Source: an uncultured Gemmatimonadaceae bacterium
Lineage (GTDB): Bacteria; Gemmatimonadota; Gemmatimonadetes; Gemmatimonadales; Gemmatimonadaceae
Assembly: GCA_955652635.1 (NCBI GenBank)
Contig: CATPBN010000248.1
Coordinates: 1-8,896, forward strand
Reading direction: 5' to 3'
DNA: 8,896 nt
In this document: positions 1 to 6,696 of the stretch, piece by piece
Layout of the letters: every line of letters begins with the position of its first letter
Position numbering within the stretch: the first letter of the stretch is position 1
Program-made: the position numbers and the translations under genes
The notes under the pieces: model-generated
Databases searched by the model: none
The model's input: the letters and a program-made list of their open reading frames with translations, nothing else
Told to the model about the DNA's origin: nothing

Positions 1-588
1 GAGGATCTCCCGCACGTGTCGCACACCTATCACGAGGGCCACGAAGCGTTCTTGCAGGACGCTGTCGTCGTTGGCGGCGGCAATTCCGCCGCCGAAGCAG
101 CGCTGGACCTTTGGCGCTCGGGCGCACGCGTGACACTCGTTCACTTCGGTCCGACCTTCGACAAGAAGATCAAGCCTTGGGTGCTGCCTGATTTCAGCAA
201 TCGCGTGAAGGAAGGAGTCATCGCTACCCGCTGGGATGCGCGCGTTGTGGCGATCGAGCCCGAACACGTGGTCATCCGGACTCCACAAGGCGACGACCGG
301 CTCAAGGCTGACCGCGTGTACATCATGACGGGATTTGCGCCGAGTCTCGATCTCTTGCGCGAGACTGGGGTGCGGATCGATCCTGCCACAGGGATCCCCG
401 CACACAACCCGGAAACGCTCGAGACATCGGTTCCCGGTTTGTACATAGCTGGTGTCGTGGTCGCCGGCTACGACGCGAACAAGGTGTTCATCGAGAACGG
501 TCGCTATCACGGTGATCGCATCGTCGCGCACCTGCTCGGTAAGCGCGCGCCATCAGAGCCGAAACTGAGCGCGGAGCTCGATACCTGA
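1..588 (+). CDS. ypdA: YpdA-type FAD/NADPH disulfide reductase, 3' part
   Basis: The reading frame is open from the first base, so the gene starts upstream of the window; the GTG at 16 is internal. The visible 195 residues look like the C-terminal two thirds of a thioredoxin-reductase-like flavoprotein. A Rossmann nucleotide-binding motif GGGNSAAEAAL lies near visible residues 25-35, followed by RSGARVTLVH. Near the end, VPGLYIAGVVVAG (145-157) and FIENGRYHG (163-171) form the FAD-binding C-terminal signature. The ending GLYIAGVV.AG.DANKVFIENGR is what I recall for YpdA/Bdr proteins, which use NADPH to reduce bacillithiol disulfide in the cytoplasm. No CxxC pair is visible, as expected for YpdA; its proposed active cysteine is N-terminal and outside the window. 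Other thioredoxin-reductase-like enzymes are possible. It stops 37 bases before glyS on the same strand. Confidence 0.82.
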   Translation, partial: EDLPHVSHTYHEGHEAFLQDAVVVGGGNSAAEAALDLWRSGARVTLVHFGPTFDKKIKPWVLPDFSNRVKEGVIATRWDARVVAIEPEHVVIRTPQGDDRLKADRVYIMTGFAPSLDLLRETGVRIDPATGIPAHNPETLETSVPGLYIAGVVVAGYDANKVFIENGRYHGDRIVAHLLGKRAPSEPKLSAELDT

Positions 589-613
589 CTCCCGCCTCGT
601 ACCCGGTGTCTGC

Positions 614-626
614 TAGCTTTCCCCCA
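614..626 (+). promoter_or_regulatory. possible -10 box for a leaderless glyS transcript
   Basis: TAGCTT at 614-619 resembles a -10 element and would place the transcription start about 7 bases downstream, on or next to the glyS ATG at 626. No purine-rich ribosome-binding site lies in the 37-base gap after the reductase gene; the last bases before ATG are CCCCC. I see no good -35 element 16-18 bases upstream, so the reading depends on one weak hexamer. Confidence 0.25.
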
Positions 627-1975
627 TGCCAAACCGCCCCGATGTGATGGAGAAGCTCGTGTCGCTTGCCAAGCGGCGCGGCTTCATCTTCCAATCCTCA
701 GAGATCTACGGCGGCACCGGCTCCGTTTGGGATTACGGCCCGCTCGGTGTCGAGCTGAAAAAGAATCTCAAAGATCGGTGGTGGCACGCGATGGTGCGGG
801 CGAGAAATGACATCGAGGGCCTCGACGCCGCGATCCTCATGCATCCACGGGTCTGGGAGGCGAGTGGACACGTCAGCGGATTCGTCGATCCGCTCGTAGA
901 CTGCCGGAACTGCAAGAAGCGTTTTCGAGCCGACGATCCGCGCATCAAAGGCACGCCCGGGACGCCCGATGCGCAGTGTCCAGCGTGCGGAATGAAGGGG
1001 ACGCTGAGCGAGGCGCGCCTGTTCAATCTGATGTTCAAGACGTTCATGGGCCCTGTCGAAGACTCGGCGTCCGTCGTCTACCTTCGTCCCGAGACGGCCC
1101 AGGGCATTTACGTGAACTTCCTCAACGTGCAGCAATCGACGAGGCAGAAGGTTCCGTTCGGAATCGCGCAGATAGGGAAAGCGTTTCGCAACGAGATCAC
1201 GCCCGGCAATTTCATCTTTCGCACGCGCGAGTTCGAGCAGATGGAGATGCAGTTCTTCGTCGAGCCCGGTACTGACATGAAGTGGTTCGAATACTGGAAG
1301 CAGCAGCGTATGGACTGGCACCGGGGACTCGGCCTCAGCGAAAACAGGCTCCAGTTCCACGAGCACACGAAGGAGGAGCTCGCCCACTACGCACGCGCTG
1401 CGTTCGACGTTCAATTCGACTTCGGCGGCACGCTGGGTTTTCAGGAGATCGAGGGCGTTCACAATCGAGGTGACTTCGACCTCTCGCAGCACCAGCAATT
1501 CTCAGGTAAGAAGCTGGAGTACTTCGACCAGCCGAACAACAAGAGGTTTCTGCCGTACGTCATCGAGACGTCGGTGGGCGCCGACAGAACGGCGCTCGCG
1601 GTGCTCGTGAACGGATATAGAGAGGAGTCCGTCGAAGGCGAGTCCGAGGGACGGACCGTCCTTGGACTCGACCCGTCGATCGCTCCGATCAAGGCGGGAG
1701 TCTTTCCGCTGGTGAAGAAAGACGGAATGCCGGAGATGGCGCATCGGATCGCCGACGAGCTGAGAGGGTCGTTTACGGTCTTTTATGACGACAGCGGAGC
1801 GATTGGCCGCCGGTATCGTCGGCAGGACGAGGTGGGCACGCCGTTTGGAATCACCGTCGATGGTGAGTCGATCACTGACGGCACCGTCACTGTGCGGGAC
1901 CGCGACACGTTGAAGCAGGAACGCGTCGACGCCACCGGGCTGAAGGACTATCTGAGCGCGAAGCTCACGGCGTGA
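626..1975 (+). CDS. glyS: glycyl-tRNA synthetase, dimeric (alpha2) class II type
   Basis: This cytoplasmic enzyme charges tRNA-Gly with glycine using ATP. The 449-residue protein matches the single-chain dimeric GlyRS, not the bacterial alpha2beta2 form. It opens with LVSLAKRRGFIFQSSEIYGG and WDYGPLGVELK (35-45). Two Cys pairs, C93/C96 and C118/C121, form a zinc-binding insertion. Class II active-site motifs follow: RPETAQGIYVNF (154-165), FRNEITPGNFIFRTREFEQME (187-207, motif 2) and ETSVGADRTALAVL (314-327, motif 3). The C-terminal anticodon-binding domain starts near LDPSIAPIKAGVFPL (348-362) and includes RRYRRQDEVGTPFGITVD. The length is near the family norm of about 450-500. The ATG at 626 places the conserved N-terminal motif correctly; there is no Shine-Dalgarno site, and a TAGCTT box ends only 6 bases before it. 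The stop overlaps the next start by 4 bases. Confidence 0.96.
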   Translation: MPNRPDVMEKLVSLAKRRGFIFQSSEIYGGTGSVWDYGPLGVELKKNLKDRWWHAMVRARNDIEGLDAAILMHPRVWEASGHVSGFVDPLVDCRNCKKRFRADDPRIKGTPGTPDAQCPACGMKGTLSEARLFNLMFKTFMGPVEDSASVVYLRPETAQGIYVNFLNVQQSTRQKVPFGIAQIGKAFRNEITPGNFIFRTREFEQMEMQFFVEPGTDMKWFEYWKQQRMDWHRGLGLSENRLQFHEHTKEELAHYARAAFDVQFDFGGTLGFQEIEGVHNRGDFDLSQHQQFSGKKLEYFDQPNNKRFLPYVIETSVGADRTALAVLVNGYREESVEGESEGRTVLGLDPSIAPIKAGVFPLVKKDGMPEMAHRIADELRGSFTVFYDDSGAIGRRYRRQDEVGTPFGITVDGESITDGTVTVRDRDTLKQERVDATGLKDYLSAKLTA

Positions 1976-3492
1976 GCGCATTGTCCCTTCAGCGCCTGCG
2001 AGCTGAAGGCCAGGCGTTCATGGAAGCGATCTCGCGCGAGGGGTACCTCGCGCTCGCCGGACACAAGAAGACGGCGGAATTTCAGCCGATCTACCAGCAG
2101 TTCGAACGAATTCTCGGTACGGACGCGCTCGAGCTGACGCTCGAAGCCTTTCGGTCCGCCCCCGAGCAGAGCGAAGACAAGCGATCCGCGCGGTGGCTTC
2201 TGGAGTGGGAGATTGAGACTCAAGCGTCCAGACCGCTGGCAGCTCTCGATGAGCGAGAGATCGCGTGGGAGAACTCCGCCGTGATCCGCTCTGCTGACGG
2301 GCGCGTAATTCAATACCAGGCGGCGCCGATCGAGATCGCGAACACCCAGGACAGGAAGGCTCGTCTTGCGCTCGACGCCGCGCGCGCGGACCTGGTCGAG
2401 AAGGAACACGCACCCCTTCGACGCGAGCGATTGCAGCGAGAGAAGGAGTACATCGAGTCTCTCGGCGTGGGGGATGATTACAACAGTTCCTTCGAAGCGG
2501 TGACGGGAGTCTCACTCGCCGCGCTCGGGGCGAGCTGCGAGAGTTTTTTGCGCGATACCCAGTCCATGTGGGACGACACGCTTCCGCGAGTTCTGAAGAA
2601 GAAAATCGGCATCAAAACGTCACAGGCGAAGCGCTCGGACGCGCTTGCGCTCTTCAGAGCGTCTGAATACGACGATGCGTTTCCCGGAAACCACATGGAG
2701 TCGGTGATACGGCGGCACGTCACGGAGATGGGAATCGATCCGACGGCTGACGGGCGGATCATTTTCGATGTCGGTGACCGGGAAGGAAAGCGATCCCGCG
2801 CATTCTGTTCGCCCGTTCGTGTTCCCCAGGAAGTGTACCTGGTGCTCCGCCCACACGGCGGGCAGAGTGACTACAACACCTTTCTACACGAGCTGGGGCA
2901 CGCCCTTCATTTCGCCTACGCGAGCGCCGATTACCCATTCGAGTTCCGCTGGCTTGGAGACAACTCGGTGACGGAGTCGTATGCAATGCTCTTTGATCAC
3001 CGAATGCACGACCGAGGATGGCTGCTGCGGTACGCGCAGCTCGGCACGAACCGCGTGGCGGAGTTCCTGCGCACCGCGGGCTTCGAGGAGCTTCACTACC
3101 TTCGCCGGTACTGCGCGAAGTTTCTGTATGAGCGGGCGCTCTACGCGGGGGATCTGCCGTGGGACGAGCTGCCCGATCTGTACGTCTCGCTCCTGACCAA
3201 CGCTACGGGTTTCGAGTACGATCCCGCCGATGCGTTCGTGGATGTCGATCCGAGATTCTATTCCGCCCGGTATCTGCGCGCGTGGCAGCTGCAGTCCGTT
3301 CTCAATGAGAAGCTGACAGCGCGGTTCGACGTAGATTGGTTCAGGAATCCGAGCGCTGGGCCTTGGATGGTCGGTGAGCTCTTCTCGCACGGTCAGCGCG
3401 AGACCGCGGAGGAGATATCAACGCGCGTCGGTGGTGGGGTGCTCTCTTTCCAGCCGCTGGTTCGAAGAGTCGAGTCGCTGCTCGAGGCCTGA
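1972..3492 (+). CDS. M3-like zinc metallopeptidase (compact oligopeptidase)
   Basis: This is a predicted cytoplasmic gluzincin peptidase that would cut short peptides; no signal peptide is visible. The catalytic site is HELGH at residues 306-310 within TFLHELGHALHF, with a third zinc ligand at E335 in SVTESYAML. The 25-residue spacing from H310 to E335 equals that of M3 thimet-oligopeptidase enzymes. A C-terminal stretch, FYSARYLRAWQLQ (429-441), matches the tyrosine-rich segment that lines the M3 active site. At 506 residues it is shorter than typical M3 enzymes of 600-700, with a reduced N-terminal helical part (about 1-200, including the charged helix RRERLQREKEYIESLG). The M32 carboxypeptidase family has a similar length, but the HELGHALHF context fits M3 better. 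The GTG start at 1972 overlaps the glyS stop (GTGA), implying translational coupling. An ATG at 2020 is a possible alternative start. Confidence 0.85.
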   Translation: MSALSLQRLRAEGQAFMEAISREGYLALAGHKKTAEFQPIYQQFERILGTDALELTLEAFRSAPEQSEDKRSARWLLEWEIETQASRPLAALDEREIAWENSAVIRSADGRVIQYQAAPIEIANTQDRKARLALDAARADLVEKEHAPLRRERLQREKEYIESLGVGDDYNSSFEAVTGVSLAALGASCESFLRDTQSMWDDTLPRVLKKKIGIKTSQAKRSDALALFRASEYDDAFPGNHMESVIRRHVTEMGIDPTADGRIIFDVGDREGKRSRAFCSPVRVPQEVYLVLRPHGGQSDYNTFLHELGHALHFAYASADYPFEFRWLGDNSVTESYAMLFDHRMHDRGWLLRYAQLGTNRVAEFLRTAGFEELHYLRRYCAKFLYERALYAGDLPWDELPDLYVSLLTNATGFEYDPADAFVDVDPRFYSARYLRAWQLQSVLNEKLTARFDVDWFRNPSAGPWMVGELFSHGQRETAEEISTRVGGGVLSFQPLVRRVESLLEA

Positions 3493-3526
3493 TGGCCGCG
3501 GATGCGTTTCCTTTGCATCTCGGCTT

Positions 3527-3663
3527 GAGGCGGGGCGTCCTCTTCGGCGACGACTCGCTTACACGCTGCGAACCCGTCAGCCCACTCGCGGCTTGCGCTC
3601 GCGAGCGGGCACCCAGCCGGTTTCGTGCTACGCGAGACGTCGCCTGCGAGGACACCCCGCCTC
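3527..3663. repeat. 137-nt imperfect palindrome / long hairpin
   Basis: The two ends, GAGGCGGGGCGTCCTC (3527-3542) and GAGGACACCCCGCCTC (3648-3663), pair at 15 of 16 positions. Inside them, GGCGACGACTCGC (3546-3558) pairs with GCGAGACGTCGCC (3632-3644) at 12 of 13. TTACACG (3559-3565) pairs with CGTGCTA (3624-3630) with one bulge. At the tip, CCCACTCGCG (3581-3590) pairs with CGCGAGCGGG (3600-3609) at 9 of 10 around a 9-base loop. The outer, second and tip stems share one centre at 3595. In all, about 45 base pairs form. Two mismatches, C3536/A3654 and A3584/C3606, become G-U pairs when transcribed from the minus strand. The role is not visible: it could end convergent transcription, encode a structured RNA, or be a dispersed palindromic element. 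TGCAT occurs directly on both flanks (3514-3518, 3668-3672), which may be chance. Confidence 0.75.
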
Positions 3664-3700
3664 TCTCTGCATAGATCTTTGAACTGCGCACGTCACACCA

Positions 3701-3715
3701 TCGCGCGAAGCGCGA
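3701..3715. other. small perfect hairpin between convergent genes
   Basis: TCGCGC and GCGCGA form a 6-bp all-paired stem around a GAA triloop (TTC on the minus strand). It lies 67 bases beyond the end of the S46 peptidase gene. No U-tract follows in either direction, so a rho-independent terminator is only a possibility. Confidence 0.3.
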
Positions 3716-3781
3716 CGCTGCCCCGCCTGCGCCGACTTCCTCCCGACTGACCGGGCCGAGATCCCGAAAGACAGTGAGAGG

Positions 3782-5914
3782 CTATCGACCCTGCAGCTCG
3801 TCCGCGATGCGCGAGCCGTCGTACATTTTGCGCAACGCCTCCGTAATCCCGCGCGAGTGCACGCTGACCGTGCGCCCGACGTCGGTCGAGAAAATGAAGC
3901 GGTTCGAGATGCCCTCGATGTTCGAGTCGAAAACCAGGCCGACCACTTCCGCGTTGCGGTTGATCACCGGGCTCCCGGAATTGCCGCCGATGATGTCGTT
4001 GGTCGATACGAAATTGTAGGGCGTCGTCAGGTCGAGATTTGCCTTCCTGTCCACCCACCGCTTGGGAAGCTTGAACGGATCCCTGTCGTCGAACGCGGCC
4101 GACCGCTCGTACAGTCCGTAGAACGTCGTCTTGTACGGCGCAATCGTTCCGTTCGACGGAAACGACTTGACGATTCCATCGCTGATGCGAAGCGTGAACG
4201 TCGCGTCCGGTGGGAGCGCGGTCCCGTAGGCGGCGAAGAGAGCCTGTCCGATTTTCTCGCTGTTGCTCGCGATTATCGCGTTGAGCGCATTCGCTCTGGC
4301 GGTGACCACGCGATTCAGCGGATCGATGTCTCGTGCCAGGGCGATCATTGGATCCGTCGAGGCAGCGACGGCTGCCGCGCCTCCTTGCAGCAGAGACGTC
4401 CGGAATGCCGGATCGCCAAGGCGCGTGCCGCGCACCAGCGCAGCGGCTACGGCTTCAGGCGGGCGTCCCGCCAATGCGATGCGCACGAACGGGTCGTTCG
4501 GCCCGAGCTCGCTCTGCGCGGCGCGGAACTGGGCGGCGATCGCGAGTCTCTCGAACGCCGTGTCGAGCAGGATGGTCTGCGAAAGTTGGGCAGTCATGCC
4601 GGCGATGGCGGGCCCGCGATAAACAGCGAGCCGAGCCGAGTCGGGCTTTCCAGACTCGCTCGCAATCCGTACGATCTGGGCGGCGATAGTCAGTAGTCTC
4701 GAGTTTCCTCCAAAGCTCCGGTAGCGCAGCTCGGGACTGAACGTCGCGAGCTCACGCTGTGCCGCGGCTATCGCGTCCCAGGTTCCCCCGTATTGGGCCT
4801 GGAGCCTCGGGTCCGCAGCGATGCGAGCCTGGAGCTCCCGCTCGAACGCCCGCTTCTTCGCCATGCTGAGCGTGTCGAGTAGTCCTGCCCGGTATCCGGT
4901 CACCGCTTTCTGAGAATTGGCGATGCCGAACACATCGTTCTGATAACGCCGGGCGGCGGACGTATCGGTGCGCGCCAGCTCGGCGTAGATCGTCAGCGCC
5001 CGCTTGTACGATGCGAGGGTAGCGGGATATCCGACGTCACGAAGGAATTCCATCTGCGAGATGGTGTTAAGCCGTCCGGTCGATCCCGGATTTCCGACGA
5101 CGAAGACGAGCTCGTTCTCCACAGCACCGGCCGCGCTCCACTTCAAATAGTCCGTCGGAGCAAAGGGTTGGTTATTCTCGTAGACGCGAAGGAGCGTGAG
5201 GTCCAGATCGTAGCGCGGGTAAGTGAAGTTGTCGGGATCGCCTCCGAAAAACGCGATATCGCCCTCGGGAGCCATGACCAGACGAACATCGTTGAAGCGG
5301 CGGTAGCGGTACAACGAATACATGCCTCCCTGATACAACGTCACGACCTGGCACGTGAGCTGAGTCTGTTGATTGCATTCAGTCTGGATCTGGCCGATCA
5401 CGGCCGTTCTCTGCGCTGCCTGATCAGCCGGAGTCTTCCCGGTGATTGCGGACCGCACCCTGCTCGTCACGTCCTGAATCGATTGCAGCTGATCGACATA
5501 TAGGCCGGCGCATTTCTTCTCGTCGGCCAGAGTTCCCGCCGCGAATCCAGTCTGGATGTAGTTCGAATCAGGTGGCGAAGAGCCGGCAGTACAGTCGCGG
5601 CCGCAATGGTGATTGGTCATCACCAGTCCGCGAGACGATACAAACGAGGCCGAACAGTTCGGCAGGCGCACAGAGGCGAGGCGGACGTGGTCGAGCCATT
5701 TCTGATCCGGCGCGAAGTTGTAGGTACGGCGCCAGTAATCGAGTGGCGGCGCGTCGAAGGTCCACATCGTGCCGAATTCCGGCCTGTAAGTCGCGGGCGG
5801 AAGCTGATTGGCCGAAGACTGCCGGGCAGCGGTACTCTGAGCGGAAGCTTCTGCGGATAGGACTACCGCGGAGGCGAGAGCCAACGCGCGGAGACGTGAT
5901 CTACTCGTTAGCAT
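3782..5914 (-). CDS. S46-family secreted dipeptidyl-peptidase
   Basis: This is a 710-residue serine exopeptidase of the DPP7/DPP11 family, which removes dipeptides from the N-terminus of oligopeptides in the periplasm or at the surface. Residues 1-26 form a signal peptide: basic start (TSRSRLR), hydrophobic core (ALALASAVVL), and a likely signal-peptidase I site at ASA-Q. The catalytic triad is visible in a chymotrypsin-like frame: the His in TNHHCG (100-105, most likely H103), D238 in FTYPRYDLDLTLL, and S646 in IIGGNSGSPV. The family hallmark GGDPDNFTYPRYDLD (224-238) is present, as is a large alpha-helical insertion at about 300-570. Downstream of the serine, FDSN (662-665) has Ser664 where, from memory, DPP7 has Gly and DPP11 has Arg, so the P1 preference is not predictable. 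The length matches the family (about 700-730). ATG at 5914 gives an intact signal peptide, with AAGGG about 10 bases upstream as a weak ribosome-binding site. Confidence 0.95.
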   Translation of the reverse strand: MLTSRSRLRALALASAVVLSAEASAQSTAARQSSANQLPPATYRPEFGTMWTFDAPPLDYWRRTYNFAPDQKWLDHVRLASVRLPNCSASFVSSRGLVMTNHHCGRDCTAGSSPPDSNYIQTGFAAGTLADEKKCAGLYVDQLQSIQDVTSRVRSAITGKTPADQAAQRTAVIGQIQTECNQQTQLTCQVVTLYQGGMYSLYRYRRFNDVRLVMAPEGDIAFFGGDPDNFTYPRYDLDLTLLRVYENNQPFAPTDYLKWSAAGAVENELVFVVGNPGSTGRLNTISQMEFLRDVGYPATLASYKRALTIYAELARTDTSAARRYQNDVFGIANSQKAVTGYRAGLLDTLSMAKKRAFERELQARIAADPRLQAQYGGTWDAIAAAQRELATFSPELRYRSFGGNSRLLTIAAQIVRIASESGKPDSARLAVYRGPAIAGMTAQLSQTILLDTAFERLAIAAQFRAAQSELGPNDPFVRIALAGRPPEAVAAALVRGTRLGDPAFRTSLLQGGAAAVAASTDPMIALARDIDPLNRVVTARANALNAIIASNSEKIGQALFAAYGTALPPDATFTLRISDGIVKSFPSNGTIAPYKTTFYGLYERSAAFDDRDPFKLPKRWVDRKANLDLTTPYNFVSTNDIIGGNSGSPVINRNAEVVGLVFDSNIEGISNRFIFSTDVGRTVSVHSRGITEALRKMYDGSRIADELQGR

Positions 5915-6048
5915 GTGTCGTCACCCTTTTCGTGAAGGTCTTGCCACGCCGACTTGCAAGATAGCGACCGCGACATTGAGTTGGCTTGTTGCTCCGTCGA
6001 AAGCGGCCTAGATTGCACGGACTTCCTCAAACCCTTCACTCGTCATCG
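5915..6048. promoter_or_regulatory. divergent promoter region
   Basis: This 134-base gap separates the S46 peptidase gene (leftward) from the small-protein/deacetylase cassette (rightward), so it should carry promoters for both. The plus-strand candidate is the stronger. On the minus strand, TATCTT (plus positions 5958-5963) is a possible -10 box, giving a leader of roughly 37 bases before the ATG at 5914, but no good -35 is seen 17 bases away. Confidence 0.5.
5986..6014 (+). promoter_or_regulatory. sigma70-like promoter for the 6049-7626 cassette
   Basis: TTGTTG (5986-5991) and TAGATT (6009-6014) are separated by exactly 17 bases, the optimal spacing for a housekeeping sigma factor. Transcription would begin near 6021, leaving a leader of about 28 bases before the ATG at 6049. 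Hexamer matches are imperfect and the call is made by eye. Confidence 0.42.
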
Positions 6049-6354
6049 ATGTCACAGCGCGACCGCTCCCTTCAGGAAACCACCACCGCACTCACTCCGG
6101 CCGAGGCACTGGGGGCCGCGAAGTCATTTTTCTCTCGGCAGAACGGCGTCTATGCCGCGTTCCCCGAACAGGAAAGCGCCCGGCACGTAACGCTACGCGG
6201 GCAGGGCGGAGAAGAAGTCGTGATAGCAGCCTTTGCCGACGCCGGGGGGACGAAGGTGACTGGATCTACATACCTGTTTGATCAACAGGTCGCCCGTTTT
6301 CTGGCTACACTGGCTCCGCTGCCGCTCGAAGTGCTCGATGGCAGAGACAGATGA
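6049..6354 (+). CDS. small conserved-looking hypothetical protein
   Basis: I do not recognise a named family. The 101-residue protein has no signal peptide or membrane segment and looks like a compact alpha/beta domain. It has a helix at about 17-31 (PAEALGAAKSFFSR), four strand-like segments (GVYAAFPE 33-40, RHVTLRGQGGEEVVIAAF 45-62, TKVTGSTYLF 68-77), then a helix DQQVARFLATL (78-88) and a proline-rich tail. The dense GQGGEEVV and GSTYLFDQQVARFL segments look like conserved motifs, not random sequence. The ATG at 6049 is preferred over TTG at 5986 because the upstream candidate overlaps the predicted promoter and adds a low-complexity Arg/Leu stretch. No Shine-Dalgarno site is seen. Its stop overlaps the next start by 4 bases (ATGA), so the two proteins are probably made together and may interact. 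Confidence 0.72.
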   Translation: MSQRDRSLQETTTALTPAEALGAAKSFFSRQNGVYAAFPEQESARHVTLRGQGGEEVVIAAFADAGGTKVTGSTYLFDQQVARFLATLAPLPLEVLDGRDR

Positions 6355-6683
6355 CGGTCCCGACGACGTTCGTCAACAGCCTTCGCACGCGAGGGCAGCC
6401 GTTCAAGCTCGGCGCGCCTTCCGATCAGCCGCTTCGCCTGAGAGCACAGGTTCTCGAGGCCTGGGATGCGATTCCGATCGAAGCGAATCCATCGGCCTCG
6501 GTGCGGAGTCTCAAGCAGCTCGCTTTGCGCGAGCTCTATCCCGACGTGCGGCCCGATGACGAGTACGCCGTCAAGCTCAACGGGTTCGAGATCCTCGACG
6601 AAGACGCTCCACTTTCGTCGACTGCCGCTCGCACCGGGTCCACCTTCCTCATCACCGACCGCCGCCGGCGACCGGTAGAATAG
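6351..6683 (+). CDS. ubiquitin-like beta-grasp protein (predicted)
   Basis: This 110-residue protein has the order of elements of a ubiquitin-type beta-grasp. Strands lie at 28-35 (LRLRAQVL) and 38-44 (WDAIPIE). A helix covers SVRSLKQLALRELYP (50-64), comparable to the 'sv.dLK..i' helix of ubiquitin. Strand EYAVKLNGFEILDEDAPLS (71-89) matches 'y.l..nG..l.d...L', and a last strand, GSTFLITDRR (96-105), closes the fold. The tail is RRRRPVE, without the terminal Gly-Gly needed for conjugation, so it is not an obvious protein modifier as encoded. The first 25 residues look unstructured. Similar bacterial proteins include YukD/EsaB and other small ubiquitin-like domains, but I cannot assign one. 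It is translationally coupled to the preceding gene (ATGA) and ends 13 bases before the deacetylase-like gene. The fold call is by pattern only. Confidence 0.65.
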   Translation: MTVPTTFVNSLRTRGQPFKLGAPSDQPLRLRAQVLEAWDAIPIEANPSASVRSLKQLALRELYPDVRPDDEYAVKLNGFEILDEDAPLSSTAARTGSTFLITDRRRRPVE

Positions 6684-6695
6684 CAGCCACCGGTC
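6670..6695 (+). promoter_or_regulatory. hairpin abutting the deacetylase start codon
   Basis: GACCGGT (6670-6676) and ACCGGTC (6689-6695) form a perfect 7-bp stem with a 12-base loop containing the stop codon of the upstream gene. It ends one base before the ATG at 6697. In mRNA it would cover the usual ribosome-binding position, so ribosomes finishing the upstream gene might have to melt it, coupling translation. This regulatory reading is inference. Confidence 0.4.
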
Positions 6696-6696
6696 C

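Larger units (their letters stand above)
3493..3781. other. convergent intergenic region without a credible gene
   Basis: These 289 bases separate two genes that end toward each other. The first part is dominated by a long imperfect palindrome (3527-3663). The remainder (3664-3781) holds only a small hairpin, TCGCGC-GAA-GCGCGA at 3701-3715. No run of T follows either structure on either strand, so a classical intrinsic terminator is not evident. A 60-residue open frame at 3492-3674 is read through the palindrome and is rich in Arg, Ala and Pro; I do not regard it as a gene. Confidence 0.7.

Noticed and set aside
698..1498. 266-residue minus-strand open frame
   Set aside because: It lies fully antisense to glyS, whose motifs are unmistakable; the frame is a codon-bias shadow.
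3527..3663. Palindrome as an integron attC site
   Set aside because: No RYYYAAC/GTTRRRY core pair is found at the ends, and there is no integrase gene or cassette layout nearby.
3492..3674. 60-residue plus-strand open frame right after the M3 gene
   Set aside because: It is read entirely through the long palindrome, has an Arg/Ala/Pro-rich composition typical of non-coding GC-rich DNA, and shows no motif.
3527..3715. Classical rho-independent terminators for the convergent genes
   Set aside because: Stems are present, but no T-rich tract follows on either strand.
3857..4696. 279-residue plus-strand open frame
   Set aside because: It lies antisense to the S46 peptidase and has shadow-like Arg/Val/Glu composition without a domain.
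5986..6048. Upstream TTG extension of the 101-aa protein
   Set aside because: It would add a low-complexity Arg/Leu segment and overlaps the best sigma70-like promoter; ATG at 6049 is preferred.
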